NCBI RefSeq assembly: GCF_009299835.1
Contig: NZ_VKCZ01000007.1
Coordinates: 124,001 to 188,000 of the forward strand
Reading direction: 5' to 3'
DNA: 64,000 nucleotides
From: Microlunatus speluncae
GTDB lineage: Bacteria > Actinomycetota > Actinomycetes > Propionibacteriales > Propionibacteriaceae
The notes under the pieces are model-generated. The model had not been told where the DNA came from and searched no databases. It was given only the letters and a program-made list of their open reading frames with translations. The translations under genes were made by a program, and so were the position numbers. Positions 16,801 through 25,936 of the stretch are shown here, piece after piece. Each line of letters begins with the position of its first letter. Within the stretch, counting starts at the first letter, position 1.

Positions 16801-16902
16801 GTGCTGAGGACTCAGCGGGCAGAACAATAGCAACAGATCGGCGGACTGCCCAAAGCGGTTGGTCAGCCCCAGGCTGGGGGTGGTCTCGGCATAGTGTCGA
16901 GC

Positions 16903-17361
16903 ATGGCCAACATCACGATCAGGAGTGCGCGGGGCGACGATGCCGAGAGGCTCGCCGGGGTCTATGAGTGGCTGTTCGCACCGCCGGGCAGCCGGCCCGC
17001 GGACTGGGATCCGGCGACGGCCGTCGAGCGGCTGCACGGCGTGATCAACAACATGCAGCGGTCCGCCGTCTTCCTCGCCGTCGACCCGGCCGACACGATC
17101 GTCGGGTTCTGCAGTGTCTATCGCGACATCGACTCCGTCCGGTTCGGACCGCGGGCCTGGGTCGAGGATCTCGCGGTCGATCCGCAGGGGCGGTCGCAGG
17201 GGCTGGGCAAGCGGCTGCTCGATGCCGCCCGCGGCTGGGCCCGCGAGCACGGCGCCGTCCACCTGGAGCTCGACTCGGCCGACGGCCGGGTCGACGCGCA
17301 TCGGTTCTACCGCCGGGAGCAGCCGCTCTGGGAGGGACGCCTGTTCGGATTCAGCGTCTGA
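16903..17361 (+). CDS. GNAT-family N-acetyltransferase
   Basis: 152 residues from ATG 16903 (a GTG at 16894 is an alternative). The acetyl-CoA binding motif A is present as VEDLAVDPQGRSQGLGKRLL (Q-x-x-G-x-G), followed by VHLELDSADGRVDAHRFYRR (motif B with the usual Tyr). The substrate is unknown. Its stop overlaps the next start (TGATG), so it is translationally coupled to the phosphotransferase-like gene, a pairing common in modification or detoxification operons. Confidence 0.85.
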   Translation: MANITIRSARGDDAERLAGVYEWLFAPPGSRPADWDPATAVERLHGVINNMQRSAVFLAVDPADTIVGFCSVYRDIDSVRFGPRAWVEDLAVDPQGRSQGLGKRLLDAARGWAREHGAVHLELDSADGRVDAHRFYRREQPLWEGRLFGFSV

Positions 17362-18329
17362 TGATCGACCCCGATCGCCTGGCGGAGGCGTTCGGACTCT
17401 CCCCCGGCGGAAGCCTGGAACCCCTGCGGCACGGCGATCTCCCGACCTGGCGATGGACGATCGGCACCGACCGCTTCGTGGTCAAGGAGATCGTCCCGGC
17501 CGCCGGGGAGCTCCGCCGCGAGTACGTGGACCGGGCGATGATCTTGGAGCGGGTCGCGAGCGAGGCCGGGATCCGCACGCCCGAGCCGGTGGCTCCGGTC
17601 CGGCCGGACGTCGGCTGGTGCACCAAGATCACCGGTCACGGCTGGTATCGCGCCCATGCCTGGGTCGATCACCGACCACTGTCCCCGGACGACGAGATCG
17701 CCCCCTGGCTGGGGCAGACCCTCGCCACGCTGCACCGCCTGATCCCGGCCGACGACGAGCGCGACTGGCACTCGCTCGGGATCCACGACGATGCCACCTG
17801 GCGGACCTGGATCGACGCCGCCGAGTTGGGCGGGCGGGCCTGGGCCGGTCCGGCCCGGCGCCGGTTGCCGTTCATCGAGCGGTTGACCGATCGCCTGCGC
17901 AGCCGGTACGCGAGCGCCCCCGACTGGGTCGTCACCCACGGCGATCTTGACCGACAGAACGTGCTGATCGCGGCCGATGGACCGGTCCTGATCGACTGGG
18001 AGACGGTCTGGCCCTACAGCGCCGCGATGCAGGCCGGCCAGGTCGCCCTCCGCTTCGGCCACGATCGTCCGGACCGGGTCCGGGCGATCCTCGACTGCTA
18101 CCGAAAGGCCGGCGGCCGGATCGACACGGTCGGAGCGGATCTGTTCATCGGCTCCGCCGGACACCGGCTGGCGTCCCTCGGCATCCGAATGCGGGTGGTG
18201 CTCGGCCTTCAGCCACCGCCCCGGTGGTTGGATCCCGACGCGGCGGACCGGCAGATCGGCGACCAGCTGCGGCGACTGCCCGACCTCGTCGCCGACCTCG
18301 ACGACCGGGCCCGAGCCGTCACCCACTGA
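17361..18329 (+). CDS. APH-superfamily phosphotransferase
   Basis: 322 residues. The catalytic loop WVVTHGDLDRQNVLI (HGD...N) and the DFG-equivalent PVLIDWETVWP identify the APH/choline kinase-like fold. The N-lobe RFVVKEIVPAAGELRREYVD has the nucleotide-binding Lys and the helix-C Glu. The ATG overlaps the GNAT stop codon. Acetyltransferase plus kinase suggests modification of the same small molecule, but nothing shows which one. It is only distantly similar to the APH-like protein at 6889-7776. Confidence 0.75.
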   Translation: MIDPDRLAEAFGLSPGGSLEPLRHGDLPTWRWTIGTDRFVVKEIVPAAGELRREYVDRAMILERVASEAGIRTPEPVAPVRPDVGWCTKITGHGWYRAHAWVDHRPLSPDDEIAPWLGQTLATLHRLIPADDERDWHSLGIHDDATWRTWIDAAELGGRAWAGPARRRLPFIERLTDRLRSRYASAPDWVVTHGDLDRQNVLIAADGPVLIDWETVWPYSAAMQAGQVALRFGHDRPDRVRAILDCYRKAGGRIDTVGADLFIGSAGHRLASLGIRMRVVLGLQPPPRWLDPDAADRQIGDQLRRLPDLVADLDDRARAVTH

Positions 18330-18399
18330 CCCGGCGCGCACGGACTGAGCAGAATAGGCTCGGTCCACTACGCCGACACACGATCCAGCGGAGGTAGGA

Positions 18400-18891
18400 A
18401 TGGCTGCAGAGAGTTCGTTCGACATCGTCAGCAAGGTCGATCGCCAGGAGATCGACAACGCGCTGAACCAGGCCGCGAAGGAGGTCCGGCAACGGTTCGA
18501 CTTCAAGAACACCGACGCCAAGATCGAATGGTCCGGGGAACAGATCGAGATGGAGGCCGTCTCCGAGGAGCGGGTCAAGGCCGTGCTCGACGTCTTCCAG
18601 TCCAAGCTGGTCCGGCGCGGCATCAGCCTGAAGTCGCTGGACGCCGACGATCCCCGCTCCTCGGGCAAGCTGTACAAGATCACCGCCACCGTCACCGAGG
18701 GCATCACCCAGGAGAACGCGAAGAAGGTCTCCAAGATCATCCGGGACGAGGGGCCGAAGGGCATCAAGGCTCAGATCCAGGGTGACGAGCTCCGGGTCAG
18801 CGGCAAGAAGCGGGACGATCTGCAGGCCGTGCAGGCCCTGCTCAAGGACCAGGACTTCGACTTCGCGATCCAGTTCACCAACTATCGGTGA
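18400..18891 (+). CDS. yajQ: YajQ-family nucleotide-binding protein
   Basis: 163 residues, full length for the family. The N-terminus [40 protein letters not shown] and the C-terminus [20 protein letters not shown] are characteristic of YajQ. This is a double-RRM-like soluble protein that binds cyclic di-GMP in some bacteria and nucleic acids or tRNA in others. GGAGGTAGGA directly precedes the ATG, a strong ribosome site, suggesting good expression. It stands alone as a single-gene unit. Confidence 0.93.
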   Translation: MAAESSFDIVSKVDRQEIDNALNQAAKEVRQRFDFKNTDAKIEWSGEQIEMEAVSEERVKAVLDVFQSKLVRRGISLKSLDADDPRSSGKLYKITATVTEGITQENAKKVSKIIRDEGPKGIKAQIQGDELRVSGKKRDDLQAVQALLKDQDFDFAIQFTNYR

Positions 18892-18973
18892 CGGTTGCGT
18901 ACGCGCTGGTCGTGAGCAGGTCACCGGTGTCGGGTCGATGGGCCACGGCGGGCTGCTGACGACGAGGACGCGG

Positions 18974-19783
18974 ATGGCGAATCAGACGATCAATGTGGGG
19001 ACCTGGGCCAAGACCGTCCCGCGGTACGGCTTCAGGCTGGCCGACCTGGATCTCTATGTCCTGAAGGAACATGACGACATCCTCCGAGCGCTCGGCCAGG
19101 AACGCGGCACCTCCCGGAGTCGCAACACACTGCGGGTGCTGGCCGGCCTGGGCTGCCTGTTCGCACTCGTCGGGGGCGTGAGCACGATGGGCGGCCCGAT
19201 TCTGAGCACCCAGGGTGGCGTGACCAGCACGGTTGGCGAGGCCGGCCCGCTCAGTGACGACCTCGGGGTCCCGTTCACCGCCTGGTGCTTCGTCGTCGTC
19301 TTCCTCGGTGTGGCCGGAATCGCCTATCGGTGGTTGACCACCGACCGTCACTCAGCCGCCGCCGAGATCGGATATCTGGCCGCCGCCGTCGTCTGCAGCG
19401 GATTCGCGCTGTGGCAGCTCGGGCACGACCGCGGGGTCGACGTCCTCGGCTTCGCACCGGCCTCCGTCCCCGTCTGGGCGACGGTCGTGGCGGCTGCGCT
19501 GCTGTTGACGGCCGTGCTGTTCGGCTCCCGCGGCCGCCGCGCACCGGTTCCGAGGCACTTTCGAACGGTCGGCTCGCCGGACCGGCAGCAGGTGCTCGAC
19601 CTCGTCGCGGCCCTGGAGCCGGCGGTACGGGAGAAGCGACTCGATCAGCGCCGCCGCGCGATCACCAGACTGCGGGAGCGTGGCCTGATCGACGAGCCCG
19701 AAGCGGCGATGATCGGATCCACACCGCTGGGCACCTCGCCGACCATCGACCCGCGGCCCAGCGGTGGAGGCGTTGGCGGATGA
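18974..19783 (+). CDS. four-helix membrane protein, unknown function
   Basis: 269 residues from ATG 18974 (MANQTINVGTWAKTVPRYGF); an in-frame ATG at 18938 is less likely, since GAGG lies just before 18974. Four hydrophobic helices are visible: VLAGLGCLFALVGGV, FTAWCFVVVFLGVAGIAY, IGYLAAAVVCSGFALW and VWATVVAAALLLTAVLF. The last 75 residues are a charged cytoplasmic tail with LVAALEPAVREKRLDQRRRA, a short-helix hairpin of SHOCT-like appearance. No family assigned. It overlaps the glycosylase gene by ATGA, so the two are co-transcribed. Confidence 0.65.
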   Translation: MANQTINVGTWAKTVPRYGFRLADLDLYVLKEHDDILRALGQERGTSRSRNTLRVLAGLGCLFALVGGVSTMGGPILSTQGGVTSTVGEAGPLSDDLGVPFTAWCFVVVFLGVAGIAYRWLTTDRHSAAAEIGYLAAAVVCSGFALWQLGHDRGVDVLGFAPASVPVWATVVAAALLLTAVLFGSRGRRAPVPRHFRTVGSPDRQQVLDLVAALEPAVREKRLDQRRRAITRLRERGLIDEPEAAMIGSTPLGTSPTIDPRPSGGGVGG

Positions 19784-20499
19784 CAGGTCACACCCCGCCG
19801 ACGCTGGCAGATCTCGACCGGGCGGTGTCGGAGTGCCGGCGCTGTCCGCGGCTGGTCGACTGGCGGGAACAGGTCGCGCGGGAGAAGCGGGCCGCGTTCC
19901 GGGACGAGACCTACTGGGGCCGGGCGGTGCCCGGGTTCGGCCCGGCCGACGCCGCGCTGCTGATCGTCGGGCTCGCCCCTGCGGCGCACGGGGCCAATCG
20001 GACCGGCCGGATGTTCACCGGTGACCGGTCCGGCGAGGTGCTGTACGCGGCCCTGCACGCGGTCGGGCTCGCGTCGCAGCCGACCTCGGTGCACGCCGGC
20101 GACGGCCTCACCCTGCACCGGACCCGGATCACCGCGCCGGTGCACTGCGCGCCGCCGGCCAACAAGCCGACGCCGGCCGAGCGGGACAACTGCCGGCCCT
20201 GGCTGGTCCAGGAGCTGGCGCTGCTCCGCCCCACGGTTCGAGCGGTCGTCGTCCTCGGCGCGTTCGGCTGGCAGGCGCTGCTGCCGGTGCTCAACGAAGC
20301 CGCCTGGCGGGTCCCGGTGCCCCGGCCGGTCTTCGGCCACGCCGCCCGAGTTGATCTTCCGGCCCGTGACGGCGGACCGCCGCTCGCGGTCTTCGGCTGT
20401 TACCACGTGTCGCAGCAGAACACGTTCACCGGCAAGCTGACGCCGGCCATGGTCCGCGCCGTGCTGAGCGCCGCCGCTTCGGCCGCCGGGATCGCGTAA
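19780..20499 (+). CDS. uracil-DNA glycosylase, type 5 (UdgB-like)
   Basis: 239 residues. Motif 1 is GLAPAAHGANRTGRMFTGD, in which the catalytic Asp/Asn of other uracil glycosylases is replaced by Ala, as in family 5. Motif 2 is CYHVSQQNTFTGKLT near the C-terminus, the family-5 form of HPS. CRRCP near the N-terminus and CAPPANKPTPAERDNCRPW supply the four cysteines of the [4Fe-4S] cluster. The enzyme removes uracil and deaminated purines from DNA in base-excision repair. Members are found mostly in actinobacteria and thermophiles. Confidence 0.87.
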   Translation: MTGHTPPTLADLDRAVSECRRCPRLVDWREQVAREKRAAFRDETYWGRAVPGFGPADAALLIVGLAPAAHGANRTGRMFTGDRSGEVLYAALHAVGLASQPTSVHAGDGLTLHRTRITAPVHCAPPANKPTPAERDNCRPWLVQELALLRPTVRAVVVLGAFGWQALLPVLNEAAWRVPVPRPVFGHAARVDLPARDGGPPLAVFGCYHVSQQNTFTGKLTPAMVRAVLSAAASAAGIA

Positions 20500-20504
20500 C
20501 CAAC

Positions 20505-20556
20505 GACAACGGGGAAGATCCGACCGGGAGTACCCGGCGAGATCCTCCCCGTTGTC
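20505..20556. terminator. bidirectional terminator-like hairpin
   Basis: gacaacggggaagatc (20505-20520) pairs with gatcctccccgttgtc (20541-20556) with one internal mismatch, loop 20 bases. It lies between the convergent glycosylase and sugar permease genes. There is no long T-run, as usual for high-GC actinobacteria. Confidence 0.75.
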
Positions 20557-20568
20557 CACTCGTCGCGG

Positions 20569-21456
20569 TCAGCCCTTCAGGGCACCGGCCGCGATGTTGG
20601 CTATGAAGTGCCGCGAGCCGATGATGAAGATCCCGATCAGCGGCAGGACGCTGATCAGGGCGCCGGCCATCACCATGCTGTAGTCGGTGATGTAGATCGA
20701 GTTCAGCGTCTGCAGCGCGGTCTGCAGGGTCTGCTGCTTCGGATTCACCAGGATGATCAACGGCCAGACGTAGTCGTTCCAGGCGCCGATGAAGGTGAAG
20801 ATGCCGAGGAACGCCAGCCCGCTGCGCAGCATCGGCACCCCGACGTTCCAGTACGTCCGCCAGAAGCCGGCGCCGTCGATCCGGGCCGACTCCACCAGCT
20901 CGTCCGGGATCGATCCGGCCGCGAACTGACGCAACAGGAAGATGCCGAACGCGTTCGCCGCCCCGGGGATGATCAGCGCCTCGAAGCGACCGACCCAGCC
21001 GATCTCCGACATCAGCACGAAGCTCGGCACCAGGGACAGGCTGCCCGGCACCAGGAACGTCGCGATCAAGATCACGAAGAGCACGTTCTTGCCCGGGAAG
21101 TGGTATTTGGCGAACGCGAACGCCGCCAGCGAGTCGAAGAACATGACCAGCACGGCACAGGCCAGCGAGACGAACAGGGTGTTGATCAAGGCACCGATCA
21201 GATCGATGCTCGACACGACCTTGGTCAGGTTCTCGATCAGGTGCGGACCGAAGGTCAGCTTGGGCGGATAGTCGAAGATCTCGGCCGTGGTGTTGGTCGA
21301 CATCACCACCAGCCAGTAGAACGGATACAGCGACAGCAGCACGCCGACGATGATGCAGGCGTGCGTCACGATCCGGCCGACCAGATTGCGGCGGACGGTG
21401 TTGCGGTCCCGGCGGCCCTGATCCGGATCGGTGGGCCGATCGAGCAGTGTGGTCAT
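20569..21456 (-). CDS. carbohydrate ABC transporter permease (MalG type)
   Basis: 295 residues with six predicted membrane helices. The EAA loop reads ELVESARIDGAGFWRTYWNV followed by GVPMLRSGLAF, where the ATPase docks. The N-terminal cytoplasmic stretch (MTTLLDRPTDPDQGRRDRNT) and the ending SRHFIANIAAGALKG are typical of the MalG side of CUT1 sugar importers. It is the last gene of the three-gene importer operon and overlaps the MalF-type gene by 4 bases. No ATPase gene follows. Confidence 0.9.
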   Translation of the reverse strand: MTTLLDRPTDPDQGRRDRNTVRRNLVGRIVTHACIIVGVLLSLYPFYWLVVMSTNTTAEIFDYPPKLTFGPHLIENLTKVVSSIDLIGALINTLFVSLACAVLVMFFDSLAAFAFAKYHFPGKNVLFVILIATFLVPGSLSLVPSFVLMSEIGWVGRFEALIIPGAANAFGIFLLRQFAAGSIPDELVESARIDGAGFWRTYWNVGVPMLRSGLAFLGIFTFIGAWNDYVWPLIILVNPKQQTLQTALQTLNSIYITDYSMVMAGALISVLPLIGIFIIGSRHFIANIAAGALKG

Positions 21457-22427
21457 TTCGCCGCCCCCTCGTTACGACCGGGCTTGATCTTCATCGAGTC
21501 TCGCTCCCGGACCAGCCGCCAGTTGATGATCGCGAACACCGCCGCGATGATGAACAGAGCCCAGGCGATCGCCGAGCCGTAACCGAAGTCGAACTGCACG
21601 AACGCCTGCGTGTACTGGTAAAGCACGATCGTCATGCCGGCCTCGTTCGGGCCGCCCTCGTTACCGAGCAACACCTGCGGCTCGGTGAACAGGCTCAAGC
21701 CGCCGACGGTCGAGGTGATCACCGTGAACAGGATCACCGGGCGCAGCATCGGCACCGTGATCGAGGAGAAGATCCGCCAGGTGCTGGCCCCGTCGACCTT
21801 GGCCGCGTCGTACAGCTCGGTCGGGATGGCCTGCAGGCCGGCGAGATAGATGATCGCGTTGTAGCCGGTGAACCGCCAGATCACCATCACGGCGATGGTG
21901 ATCTTGATCCCCCAGTCCGAGGACAACCACGGCACCTCGTCCAGGTTGAGCGCCGTCAGGGCCGAGTTGACCAGGCCGAACGAGTCGGAGAAGACCGACC
22001 CGAAGACGATCGCCATGGCCACCATGGAGGTGACGTTCGGGATGAAGTACGCCAGCCGGTAGAAGCCCTTGAACCTGATGTTGGAGTGCAGCAGGAAGGC
22101 GATCACCAGAGCCAGGAACAGCATCGGGATGGTCGAGATGAACCAGATGATGAAGGTGTTGCCCACCGCGTTCCAGAACCGCTCGTCGGTGAGCAGGTAC
22201 TGATACTGCGCCAGGCCGACGAACTTGATCTCCCCCATCCCGTCCCAGTCGGTGAAGGACAGGAAGATCGAGAACACGATCGGGAACAGTCCGAAGATCA
22301 GGAACAGGATGTAGAACGGCGCGATCGCCAGATATTGCGGCAGGAACTTCCGCAACGGGTTCGGCCGCTGCCGCGGCTCCGGCGTCTGCGCGGCCCGGGC
22401 CGGCGCGGCCTCCGTGGTCGTGGTCAT
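21453..22427 (-). CDS. carbohydrate ABC transporter permease (MalF type)
   Basis: 324 residues from the ATG at 22427, which overlaps the binding-protein stop (ATGA) and has a G-rich site upstream. The frame is open further upstream but that part is shadow. Six to seven membrane helices are visible, starting QYLAIAPFYILFLIFGLFPI. The EAA loop is ELYDAAKVDGASTWRIFSSI then TVPMLRPVIL. It pairs with the MalG-type permease to form the translocation channel of a CUT1 importer. Confidence 0.9.
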   Translation of the reverse strand: MTTTTEAAPARAAQTPEPRQRPNPLRKFLPQYLAIAPFYILFLIFGLFPIVFSIFLSFTDWDGMGEIKFVGLAQYQYLLTDERFWNAVGNTFIIWFISTIPMLFLALVIAFLLHSNIRFKGFYRLAYFIPNVTSMVAMAIVFGSVFSDSFGLVNSALTALNLDEVPWLSSDWGIKITIAVMVIWRFTGYNAIIYLAGLQAIPTELYDAAKVDGASTWRIFSSITVPMLRPVILFTVITSTVGGLSLFTEPQVLLGNEGGPNEAGMTIVLYQYTQAFVQFDFGYGSAIAWALFIIAAVFAIINWRLVRERDSMKIKPGRNEGAAK

Positions 22428-23707
22428 CCCAACACCCCCCGCTTCGCCAGCACCTTGTTGCACTGGTTCACCGCGTCGTCCCACGCCTGCTCGGGATCCT
22501 TGCCACTGGTCTCGACGTTGTCGACTTCCTTGCCGAAGAACGAGACCTGGGCCTCGTACGTGCTGACGAACGTGGTCGGCACCGCCTTCGCCGCCTCGGC
22601 GAAGAAGGCCAACCCGTCCTGATCACCGAAGAATCCCGACTCGTCCTTCATCGAGCCCGACGTGAACGACGCCGGCGTCGACGGGAACAGCTGGATCTCG
22701 TTGAACGTCGCCGCCTGGTTCTCCGGCGAAGTCAGCCACCGGATGAACGCGACCGCGGCCTCCGGATCCTTGCAGGCGGCCGGCACCGCCAGGAACGATC
22801 CGCCGCTGTTGCCCGGCTTCACCGGCTGGCTGGCGATCCGCCATTTCCCCGCGGTGTCCGGGGCCGTGTCCTTCAGGATCTCGCCCCACCAGACCGCCTC
22901 CACGTTGCCGACGGTCTTGCCGCTCACCCAGGCCGAGTTCTGATCACCGCTGGTGTTGGAGGTGAAGCCGGCCGTGACTCCTGCCTGGATCGCCTTCATG
23001 GCGAGCTCCCAGGCCTGCCGGACCGTGCTGTTGTCGTTCTCGTACAAGGGCCGGTTCTGATCATCGAAGTAACGCTCGGAGCTCGCGTTGATGAACTGGT
23101 TGTAGAGGCTCTTGCCGGCGTTCACCATGGCCCGGTCCGAATTCGTCCGGAGCTTCTGGCCGACCTCGATCCATTCCTCCCAGGTGCGCGTCTGCGCGCT
23201 GACCTCCTCCGGTTCGCTGGGCAACTTCGCCTCGGCGAACAGGTCGGAGCGGTAGTAGAAGCCGGTCGGCCCGGTGTCCATCGGCCAGAAGCAGAAGCGA
23301 CCGGTCGGGGTCGTGCCGAGCTTCCATTTCCACGGGTAGTAGTCGGCCTCGACGTCCTTCGCCCCGTACTGGTTGAAGTCCAGGAACTTGTCCTCGGCCA
23401 GGAAGTACAGCGAGGCGTTGGAGTTGATGCCCGAGATGTCGGGGATGTAGCTGCCACCGGCCAGGCTGGTGCGCAGTTTGGTGTCGAACGTGCCGCCGAT
23501 CGTGTCGGCGCGCAGTCGCATGTCGGTGCCCGGGATCTGCTGCGCCGCCTGCTCCAGCAGCTTCGGACTGACCGAACGTTTCCAGTACCACAGCACCAGC
23601 TCGCGCGGGTCCGCGGAGATCGAGGTCTGCCCGCAGCCGGGGAGTAACCCCGCCGCCAAGGCAGCAGCACCCAGCCCGAGTAAACCCCGGCGGGACCATC
23701 GTGTCAT
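22424..23707 (-). CDS. extracellular sugar-binding lipoprotein of ABC transporter
   Basis: 427 residues. AGGAG about 8 bases before the ATG at 23707 decides this start over ATGs upstream. The N-terminus MTRWSRRGLLGLGAAALAAG then LLPGC combines a twin-arginine motif with a lipobox, so the protein is Tat-exported and anchored. It is a family-1 (MalE-like) solute-binding protein: ELVLWYWKRSVSPKLLEQAA at the start of the mature part, GTFDTKLRTSLAGGSYIPDI, and ACKDPEAAVAFIRWLTSPEN near the C-terminus. The first gene of the importer operon, preceded by a LacI-type operator at 23759-23770. The sugar is not identifiable. Confidence 0.88.
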   Translation of the reverse strand: MTRWSRRGLLGLGAAALAAGLLPGCGQTSISADPRELVLWYWKRSVSPKLLEQAAQQIPGTDMRLRADTIGGTFDTKLRTSLAGGSYIPDISGINSNASLYFLAEDKFLDFNQYGAKDVEADYYPWKWKLGTTPTGRFCFWPMDTGPTGFYYRSDLFAEAKLPSEPEEVSAQTRTWEEWIEVGQKLRTNSDRAMVNAGKSLYNQFINASSERYFDDQNRPLYENDNSTVRQAWELAMKAIQAGVTAGFTSNTSGDQNSAWVSGKTVGNVEAVWWGEILKDTAPDTAGKWRIASQPVKPGNSGGSFLAVPAACKDPEAAVAFIRWLTSPENQAATFNEIQLFPSTPASFTSGSMKDESGFFGDQDGLAFFAEAAKAVPTTFVSTYEAQVSFFGKEVDNVETSGKDPEQAWDDAVNQCNKVLAKRGVLG

Positions 23708-23758
23708 TGCCACACTCCTCATCATTGAGAGCTGTCGGGCATGCAGAAGCACATGATC

Positions 23759-23770
23759 GTGAACGCTCAC
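23759..23770. promoter_or_regulatory. LacI-type operator (GTGAACGCTCAC) upstream of the importer operon
   Basis: A 12-bp near-palindrome 52 bases before the binding-protein start, matching the perfect palindrome at 23864-23875 in 11 of 12 positions. A minus-strand TTGACA (23796-23801) lies upstream as a -35 candidate; the -10 is weak. Together they suggest repression by the LacI protein at 25937. Confidence 0.7.
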
Positions 23771-23863
23771 GATGCTGTTATGAAAGGGTCCCCTCTGTCA
23801 ACCCTCCGGCCGGTCACAAAGTGGTTGACCCGACGTGTCCGGCCGCGTTAGCGTGATCGTGCT

Positions 23864-23875
23864 GTGAACGTTCAC
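23864..23875. promoter_or_regulatory. LacI-type operator (GTGAACGTTCAC) upstream of the fusion oxidoreductase
   Basis: A perfect 12-bp palindrome with a central CG, as LacI/GalR proteins prefer, 51 bases before the ATG at 23927. TTGACC at 23825-23830 with a weak TTAGCG at 23848-23853 may be the promoter, placing the operator at or just after the transcription start. Its position mirrors the other operator relative to the divergent gene. Confidence 0.75.
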
Positions 23876-23926
23876 GGCCAAGACCGGTCGGGAACCTGAG
23901 ACCTCACTGTTCGGAGCCGCACACTC

Positions 23927-25891
23927 ATGGTCAATGCCGTTCGCTGGGCCGTCATCGGTCCCGGAAACATCGCCCGCCGCTTCGCCACCCAGCTCAGCTC
24001 GAGTCAGTACGGCTCGCTGGTCTCGGTCGGTAGCTCGGATCCCGAGCGCGCCCGCACCTTCGCCGAGGAGTTCGGCGCCGCCAAGTCCGGCGACTACGAC
24101 TCGGTCCTGTCCGACCCCGAGGTCGACGCCGTCTACGTCGCCACCGTGCACACGACCCACGCCGAGCTGACCATCGCGGCGCTGCAGGCCGGCAAGCACG
24201 TGCTGTGTGAGAAGCCGATCGCGCCCAACCACGGCCAGGCGATGGCCATGGTCGACGCGGCCCGCGCCGCCGACCGGGTGCTGGTCGAGGCCTACATGTA
24301 TCGCTTCCACCCGCAGACAAAGAAGGTGCTGGAGCTGGTCGGCGACGGCACGATCGGCGACCTGGTGCACATCGACGCCGCGTTCGCGTTCGCCACCGGG
24401 CGTTCCGAGGGCCGGCTGTTCGACCCGAATCTCGCCGGCGGCGGCATCCTCGACGTCGGCGGCTACCCGATCTCGTACGCGCGAGCCATCGCCGGCGCCG
24501 CGGCCGGCAAGCCGTTCCTCGACCCGATCTCACTCGACGCCAAGGGCACCGTCGACGGCGGCGTGGATGTCTGGAGCGTCGCCCAGCTGAGCTTCGCCGG
24601 CGGCGTCACCGCGTCCGCCCGGACCGGCATCCGGGTCAGCGAATCCTCCGTCACCGTGTACGGCACCAAGGGCCTGATCAAGCTCAGCGACCCCTGGACC
24701 CTGTCCGAGCAGCCCGTCCTCACCCTGACCGTGGCCGGTCAGGACCCGCAGGAGCTCACCTTCGAGGCGAAGCCGTACGCGCTCGAGGCCGACGGCCTGG
24801 CCGCCGCGGTCGGGGTCGGTGAGACGACCGAGATCAGCCTCGACGACAGCCTCGGCAACGCCAAGGCCCTGGACGCCTGGCGCGAGGCGATCAGCCTGCG
24901 CTACCCGTTCGAGGCCGACGACGCCGACATCCCGACCGTCTCGGGGCAGCCACTCCGGGTCGACGACAGCACGATGATCTACGGCGAGATCGCCGGCATC
25001 GGCAAGCGGGTCTCGCGGCTGGTGATGGGCTGCGACAACCAGCCCAACCTGTCCCACGCCTCGGCGCTGTTCGATCACTTCTACTCCCTCGGCGGCAACG
25101 CGTTCGACACCGCCTACATCTACGGCCGCGGCGCGCACGAAACCCTGCTGGGCCAGTGGATCCGCAACCGCGGGGTCCGCGAGGACGTCGTGGTGATCAC
25201 CAAGGGCGCGCACACGCCGCATTGCGATCCCGAGTCGATCACCCGGCAGTTGCTGGAGTCGCTGGAGCGGCAGGGCACCGACTACGCCGACATCTATCTG
25301 ATGCACCGGGACAACGAGGACATCCCGGTCGGCGAGTTCGTCGACGTCCTCGACGGGCACGTCAAGGCCGGCCGGATCAAGGTCTTCGGCGGCTCGAACT
25401 GGCGGCCGGAGCGCATCGACGAGGCGAATGCGTACGCCCGCACGGCCGGCAAGCAGGGCTTCGAGTTGCTGAGCAACCACTTCGGGCTGGCCGAGGCCTA
25501 TGACGTGCCGTGGAACGGTTGCCGGCACGCCACCGACCCGGAGTCGAAGCGCTGGCTGGCGGAGCGGCAGATCCCGTTGCTGCCGTGGTCGTCGCAGGCC
25601 CGCGGCTTCTTCACCGGCCGGGCCCGCCCGGATGACCGGTCCGACGAGGAACTGGTGCGCTGCTACTACAGCGACGAGAACTTCGAGCGGCTGCGCCGGG
25701 CGGAGAAGGTCGCCGCCGAGTTCGGCGTGGCGGCCACGGCGATCGCGCTGGCCTTCGTGCTGCACCAGCCGTTCCCGACGTTCCCGCTGTTCGGGCCGCG
25801 TTCGATCGCCGAGACCCGGTCCTCGATCGACGCCCTGAAGGTGAAGCTGACGCCGGAGCAGGTCGCCTATCTCGACCTGGCGTCGGACTGA
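23927..25891 (+). CDS. Gfo/Idh/MocA oxidoreductase fused to aldo/keto reductase
   Basis: 654 residues, two enzymes in one chain. Residues 1 to about 335 are a Gfo/Idh/MocA oxidoreductase: Rossmann start WAVIGPGNIARRFATQL and the EKP motif at 95-97 (HVLCEKPIAPN). From about 349 an aldo/keto reductase begins (MIYGEIAGIGKRVSRLVMGC) with the catalytic tetrad D394, Y399, K426 and H460 (FDTAYIYG, VITKG, IYLMHRD). Both halves look intact. Each oxidises or reduces sugar carbonyls with NAD(P)H, so the pair could epimerise or interconvert a sugar by oxidation and re-reduction with product channelling (inference). It is divergent from the importer and shares its operator pattern, so it probably acts on the imported sugar. 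Confidence 0.88.
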   Translation: MVNAVRWAVIGPGNIARRFATQLSSSQYGSLVSVGSSDPERARTFAEEFGAAKSGDYDSVLSDPEVDAVYVATVHTTHAELTIAALQAGKHVLCEKPIAPNHGQAMAMVDAARAADRVLVEAYMYRFHPQTKKVLELVGDGTIGDLVHIDAAFAFATGRSEGRLFDPNLAGGGILDVGGYPISYARAIAGAAAGKPFLDPISLDAKGTVDGGVDVWSVAQLSFAGGVTASARTGIRVSESSVTVYGTKGLIKLSDPWTLSEQPVLTLTVAGQDPQELTFEAKPYALEADGLAAAVGVGETTEISLDDSLGNAKALDAWREAISLRYPFEADDADIPTVSGQPLRVDDSTMIYGEIAGIGKRVSRLVMGCDNQPNLSHASALFDHFYSLGGNAFDTAYIYGRGAHETLLGQWIRNRGVREDVVVITKGAHTPHCDPESITRQLLESLERQGTDYADIYLMHRDNEDIPVGEFVDVLDGHVKAGRIKVFGGSNWRPERIDEANAYARTAGKQGFELLSNHFGLAEAYDVPWNGCRHATDPESKRWLAERQIPLLPWSSQARGFFTGRARPDDRSDEELVRCYYSDENFERLRRAEKVAAEFGVAATAIALAFVLHQPFPTFPLFGPRSIAETRSSIDALKVKLTPEQVAYLDLASD

Positions 25892-25936
25892 AATCTGCTG
25901 GGCCGACGACCTCCGGCTCGTTACCCTTCAGCCACC

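Noticed and set aside
6889..18329. APH-like genes as aminoglycoside resistance determinants
   Set aside because: The superfamily motif alone does not show the substrate, and the context has no resistance cassette.
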